In this document: one piece after another, positions 62,227 to 64,000 of the stretch
Layout of the letters: the number at the start of each line of letters is the position of its first letter
Numbering within the stretch: the stretch's first letter is position 1
NCBI GenBank assembly: GCA_034620365.1
Contig: JAQGEQ010000091.1
Location: forward strand, 674,645 to 738,644
Direction of reading: 5' to 3'
DNA from: Pegea sp. RAD2-039
Lineage: Eukaryota > Chordata > Thaliacea > Salpida > Salpidae
Length of the DNA: 64,000 bases
Notes under the pieces: generated by a model
The model's database searches: none
Told to the model about the DNA's origin: nothing
What the model saw: the letters and a program-made list of their open reading frames with translations, nothing else
Made by a program: the position numbers and the translations under genes

Positions 62227-64000
62227 ATGTTTCGCATTATTTTTTACCTCGTCCTAATAACAGGTAGGTAATATTTTTATCTGACATTTTATAACGTATT
62301 TTCAAAATTTTATGTTTTAGCCATTTATTTGTATAATACTAAACCTTATATAGTTGCTTTCTGTAAAAACTTTTCGAAACCGAAAAAAATGTTAATTAAT
62401 TGTAATGTTTTACCAAGACCTCTCAATTAACTTATTTCTAGTTGAAAACATGAACTTAATCATGTGCTTTTAAGTTTACTAATAAATAAAAACTATTTTA
62501 AACTAATATCCTTAAGTTATGTTCATCAAGGTTAATGAAATTCCATTAAAAGTTTTCTTAAGTCACAATGATGATGAATAAAGTAGTTTTGTACTTAAAT
62601 TACAAAGTACGCATAAACTAATTCATTAAATCTGAATAAAACTTTTAGCATTTTTTAAAGTTCAACCATTACCTTGATTTTAGTATTATTTCTAACTGCT
62701 CTCATTAGAATTTCGTTATTTTTTATAACTTTATGAGCAGTTTTTGATTAAAATTTTTTGTTTCAATAAAAATAATGTCTAAATTCGGTTTTAATCAAAT
62801 TATTCACGTTAGTAGATACACAAAAAAGACGTTTTCAGATTTAATGCTGCATGGAAAATATTGTGAACTAACTAACGAAATATAATTAACGACAAACATG
62901 ATTTTTTTATATAATTTTATAAAAATTGTATAAAAAAGTGAAAAACGTTACAACACTGTTAATAAATCAATTTCGAAATACTTGAGTAAAAACTTTAATT
63001 TAAATAATTGATTATTGATAAGTAAGCAATAGTTCAGACAAATTTAACATTTACCATCTATATTTTTCACAATTTATGTTATTTATTTTAATACTTTTTC
63101 ATTCTCAACCTGTTTATTCGAAAATAATATTTATTTAGTTATTAGATAAAGCTTCTTAACTACTAAGCTTGTATTATTTTAGGATTAACTACAACTTGCT
63201 TTGCAAAAGAATCGATTGGCGGTGAGATGATCCTTACCTTATTTTCTAAAACAAATTTTTTTATTTAAAAATTTATAATATTTTATGTAAGAAAATTTGT
63301 CTAAATATTTAAACAAAAAGGTGTATGAAATAGCTTTTCAGTTTTACAGCCTGTGTGTAAATGACCTCACACTAACGTATATAATTTAATAACTTTTAAC
63401 TCATATATTAAGATAAAACAGAGCCTCGTACTTTTTCAATTGAAAATGAAGAAAGAGATTTACCTGAAATAATTGAAACTTTGCAGTCAGATTCAGGTGA
63501 AAATTCTAAGATTAAATCAATGCAATATATGTTACTTTTGTTAAAGAGCTATTCTGTGTTTTATAAAAAAATCAGTATTATAGATTATTAGAAAAATGAG
63601 CTAGATTTTAATCATTTTATTTCAATTAAAACTATAACTAACACAACAGAAACTGCTGATCTAGTAGACGATAATTTTGGTTTAAAAGAACGCTCATCAG
63701 ATATTTCTATAGAACCAAAAAGCCAAACTGAAAGTAAGTTATTTCTAATTAGAAAATGAATTTGCCGAAATTCTGTATTTTTCAGTAATATCGCTTAAAG
63801 CATGATAATCTTATCATATAAAAAGCCATTAAAACAACTTTTTCTAACCAAATATAACCATCTTTAAAAAAAATCACTATTATTTCAACAAACACTATTT
63901 AATATTTTGTTTCAAAATTATCTGTATCATTAGATCCTCATGATACAGATGAAGATGAGAAAGATTATGTTGATAAAGATGGAAGACCTCTTGATAAAGA
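62227..64000 (+). CDS. Secreted or ER-targeted acidic protein, 5' part only
   Basis: This is the beginning of a multi-exon gene that continues beyond the window. Exons 62227-62263, 63183-63221, 63413-63496, 63650-63733 and 63934 onward join in frame, all with phase-1 junctions. The product begins MFRIIFYLVLITGLTTTCFA, a clear signal peptide with probable cleavage after the last Ala, split over two exons by a 919-nt intron. What follows is hydrophilic and acidic (FSIENEERDLPEIIE, TADLVDDNF, DTDEDEKDYVDKDG) without cysteine or domain. Exons 3 and 4 are both exactly 84 nt. The family is not recognised. An ER-lumen protein with an acidic N-terminal linker, such as a SEL1L-type protein, would fit but is only a guess. 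Confidence 0.65.

Overview
The window is nuclear DNA of an invertebrate animal. It is very AT-rich (about 70-75% by eye). Genes have GT-AG introns, many only 45-60 nt long, and the genes are animal ones, including an interferon-regulatory-factor (IRF) gene, a family known only from animals. The sequence alone does not fix the phylum. Short introns, acceptor-like sites just before many start codons and one 62-nt gene-to-gene spacing resemble lineages with spliced-leader trans-splicing, but this is inference.

Layout from the left. An ARF-family GTPase (+, 1101-1851) is followed by an LST8 WD-repeat gene (-, 2473-4215) whose last exons are missing. After 3.6 kb of AT-rich DNA comes a seven-exon IRF-like gene (-, 7823-10351). 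The stretch 12290-15600 is a graveyard of decayed retroelements: Ty3/gypsy pol on the - strand, a frameshifted gag on +, a LINE reverse-transcriptase relic on -, and a broken ARF-like copy between them. A dUTPase gene (+, 16491-17200) lies tail-to-tail with a seven-exon TLC-domain gene (-, 17604-19785).

After another AT-rich gap come five + strand genes: TRMT1 (23524-26924), SNRNP25 (27921-28340), UROS (28403-29158) and 5-oxoprolinase (29420-35599). SNRNP25 and UROS are intronless and only 62 nt apart. Two - strand genes follow: a small membrane protein (36077-36430) and a CCDC174 homologue (37657-39550). After a 4-kb gap come intronless UBA5 and SLC39A11 and a two-exon C14orf119 homologue, all +, then RAB2, an SH3BGRL-like gene and an MFSD6-like transporter, all -. 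A nearly full-length LINE with an intact ORF2 lies at about 57770-61290. The 5' end of a secreted acidic protein gene runs off the right edge.

The genes are mostly unrelated housekeeping functions: tRNA modification, heme synthesis, glutathione cycle, UFMylation, zinc transport, vesicle traffic and nucleotide hygiene. The main biological interest lies in gene architecture: intronless genes beside genes with more than twenty tiny-intron exons, the possible SNRNP25-UROS operon, the truncated LST8, and the retroelement cluster.
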